39,492 nt of DNA, from the NCBI GenBank assembly GCA_030824575.1, contig JAVBXL010000188.1, positions 1-39,492 of the forward strand. The letters run 5' to 3'. The notes below the pieces were generated by a model. The model was not told the origin of the DNA. It made no database searches and was given only the letters and a program-made list of their open reading frames with translations. Position 1 is the stretch's first letter. Each line of letters opens with the position of its first letter. A program made the position numbers and the translations under genes. Below are positions 38,580-39,492 of the stretch, piece after piece. This DNA comes from a bacterium (GTDB taxonomy: Bacteria > Pseudomonadota > Alphaproteobacteria > Sphingomonadales > Sphingomonadaceae).

Positions 38580-39492
38580 CTATTCCAGCGCCCGGATCGC
38601 CCGCTCGTCGCACCGCTTCGGCCCGATCAGCACCGGGCTGACTATGGGCACCGGCAGCGACTGGCCGATCCGCAGCGGGGCGAAGCGCTTGCGCGCGATC
38701 CCCGCGCAGCGTAGCGCCAGGTCCAGCATCCGGGGCGGCGTATCCCATTGTTCGTAGGACAGGCGGAACGTGCCCCAGTGGATCGGGATCGCGGTCGATG
38801 CGCGCAACCGCTGGAAAATGTCCACCGCCTGGGTCGGGCCGATATGCGCGTCCGACTGCATCTGCCCCTTCCAGAAGCGGAACGCGCCGATCGGGATCAG
38901 CGCCAGCCGGATCGGGCCATAGCGTCGCGCTTGCATGGGCCATCCCATGTCGCCCGCGCCGGTGTCGCCGGCAAAGAAGATGTTGCCCGCCCGCGTCTCG
39001 ATCACGAAACTCGACCAGAGCGCCCGGTTGCGATCCGCGCCCCAGCGGCTGCTCCAATGATGATTGCGGGTCACATGCACCTGATAATCGGGGCAATGTT
39101 CGTAACTGCCGCACTGGATCACCGCTTGCGGCGCGAGCCCGTTCAACGCTGCGCCGCTGACCGATTGACCCCAGTCCAGCGCCGTCGCCGGGATGCCATG
39201 CGCCTTCAGGATGCTGTCATTGCCCAGACTGGTGACGATCTTGGGCCGGTCCCGCTCCCATAATTTTTTCAACGTGGGCAGGTCCATATGGTCGTAATGA
39301 TTGTGGCTGAGCAGGATCAGGTCGATTTTTGGCAGATCGTCGAAGGCGATGCCCGGCTGCGCGACCCGCTTCGGACCGAAGGGGGGCAGGGGGCTGGCAT
39401 AGTCGGACCAGATCGGATCGGTCAGGATGTTCAGCCCCGCCGCCTGCACCAGCACGGTCGCATGGCCGACCCAGGTCGCCACCATGCCGCGC
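38580..39492 (-). CDS. Metallo-beta-lactamase-fold hydrolase, NAPE-PLD-like (start cut by window edge)
   Basis: The visible 303 residues belong to the zinc metallo-hydrolase group near N-acylphosphatidylethanolamine phospholipase D. Motifs: TWVGHATVLVQAAGLNILTD (family opening), the zinc-binding LSHNHYDHMDLPTL (HxHxDH), RNHHWSSRW, IFFAGDTGAGD, and IPIHWGTFRLSYEQW. The frame remains open past 39485 with no stop to the window end; the family normally has more residues ahead of the TWVGHAT block, so the start is probably outside the window. Substrate is unknown; a lipid phosphodiesterase is the family expectation. It converges with the DUF3617 gene. Confidence 0.9.
   Translation of the reverse strand, partial: RGMVATWVGHATVLVQAAGLNILTDPIWSDYASPLPPFGPKRVAQPGIAFDDLPKIDLILLSHNHYDHMDLPTLKKLWERDRPKIVTSLGNDSILKAHGIPATALDWGQSVSGAALNGLAPQAVIQCGSYEHCPDYQVHVTRNHHWSSRWGADRNRALWSSFVIETRAGNIFFAGDTGAGDMGWPMQARRYGPIRLALIPIGAFRFWKGQMQSDAHIGPTQAVDIFQRLRASTAIPIHWGTFRLSYEQWDTPPRMLDLALRCAGIARKRFAPLRIGQSLPVPIVSPVLIGPKRCDERAIRALE

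Noticed and set aside
1..39492. tRNA, rRNA or CRISPR array
   Set aside because: No cloverleaf, conserved rRNA block or regularly spaced direct repeat was seen by eye; tRNAscan/Infernal/CRISPR tools would confirm.

Overview
The window looks like chromosomal DNA of a sphingomonad (Sphingomonadaceae, Alphaproteobacteria, probably near Sphingobium or Sphingomonas). It is GC-rich (by eye about two thirds G+C). It carries an SciP-type CtrA regulator, a COQ9-family protein, a DUF1674/SDHAF4-type protein, short-form HisG, many TTG/GTG starts, and the palindromic intergenic repeats common in this family. Species cannot be fixed from sequence alone. No rRNA, tRNA, CRISPR array, transposase or phage gene was seen.

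Layout. 1-2.3 kb: 5' end of rsmB, htpX, an SDHAF4-like gene and an unknown gene. 2.4-6.2 kb: galU, a shared terminator, ssb, and feoAB with a possible Fur site. 6.2-9 kb: a COQ9-like gene, an EamA exporter and an Old-Yellow-Enzyme gene behind a perfect palindrome. 9-13.8 kb (minus strand): tonB, a small membrane protein, then ribD-ribE-ribBX-ribH. The RibB protein has an N-terminal helix-turn-helix and a GTP cyclohydrolase II domain that has lost its zinc cysteines. 14-20.7 kb: an EF-hand protein, a DUF445 protein and an RND efflux pair. 20.9-22.4 kb: two convergent GlsB/YeaQ-like genes and sciP. 22.5-27.5 kb (plus strand): mnmA, a small unknown protein, hisG, hisD, nusB, thiL. 27.5-33 kb: DUF1345 and ClpP-like genes, then ruvA-[parD-parE]-ruvB and a long-chain acyl-CoA ligase. 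33-37.1 kb: a regulator-higB-higA operon, uvrB, and an orphan endonuclease toxin with a putative immunity gene. 37.3-39.5 kb: two DUF3617 lipoproteins and the start-truncated end of a metallo-beta-lactamase-fold hydrolase.

Most of the window is housekeeping. The accessory content is three toxin modules placed in or next to DNA-repair genes. ParDE sits inside the ruvAB operon with its own promoter, and parE overlaps the ruvB start. A three-gene unit (SeqA-N-like/winged-helix protein, HigB, HigA) lies between the acyl-CoA ligase gene and uvrB, behind two palindromes. A C-terminal nuclease toxin domain and an immunity-like gene lie upstream of uvrB. The second and third modules are visibly less GC-rich than their neighbours. 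These, together with the HTH-RibBX fusion, are the parts most likely to hold undescribed biology.
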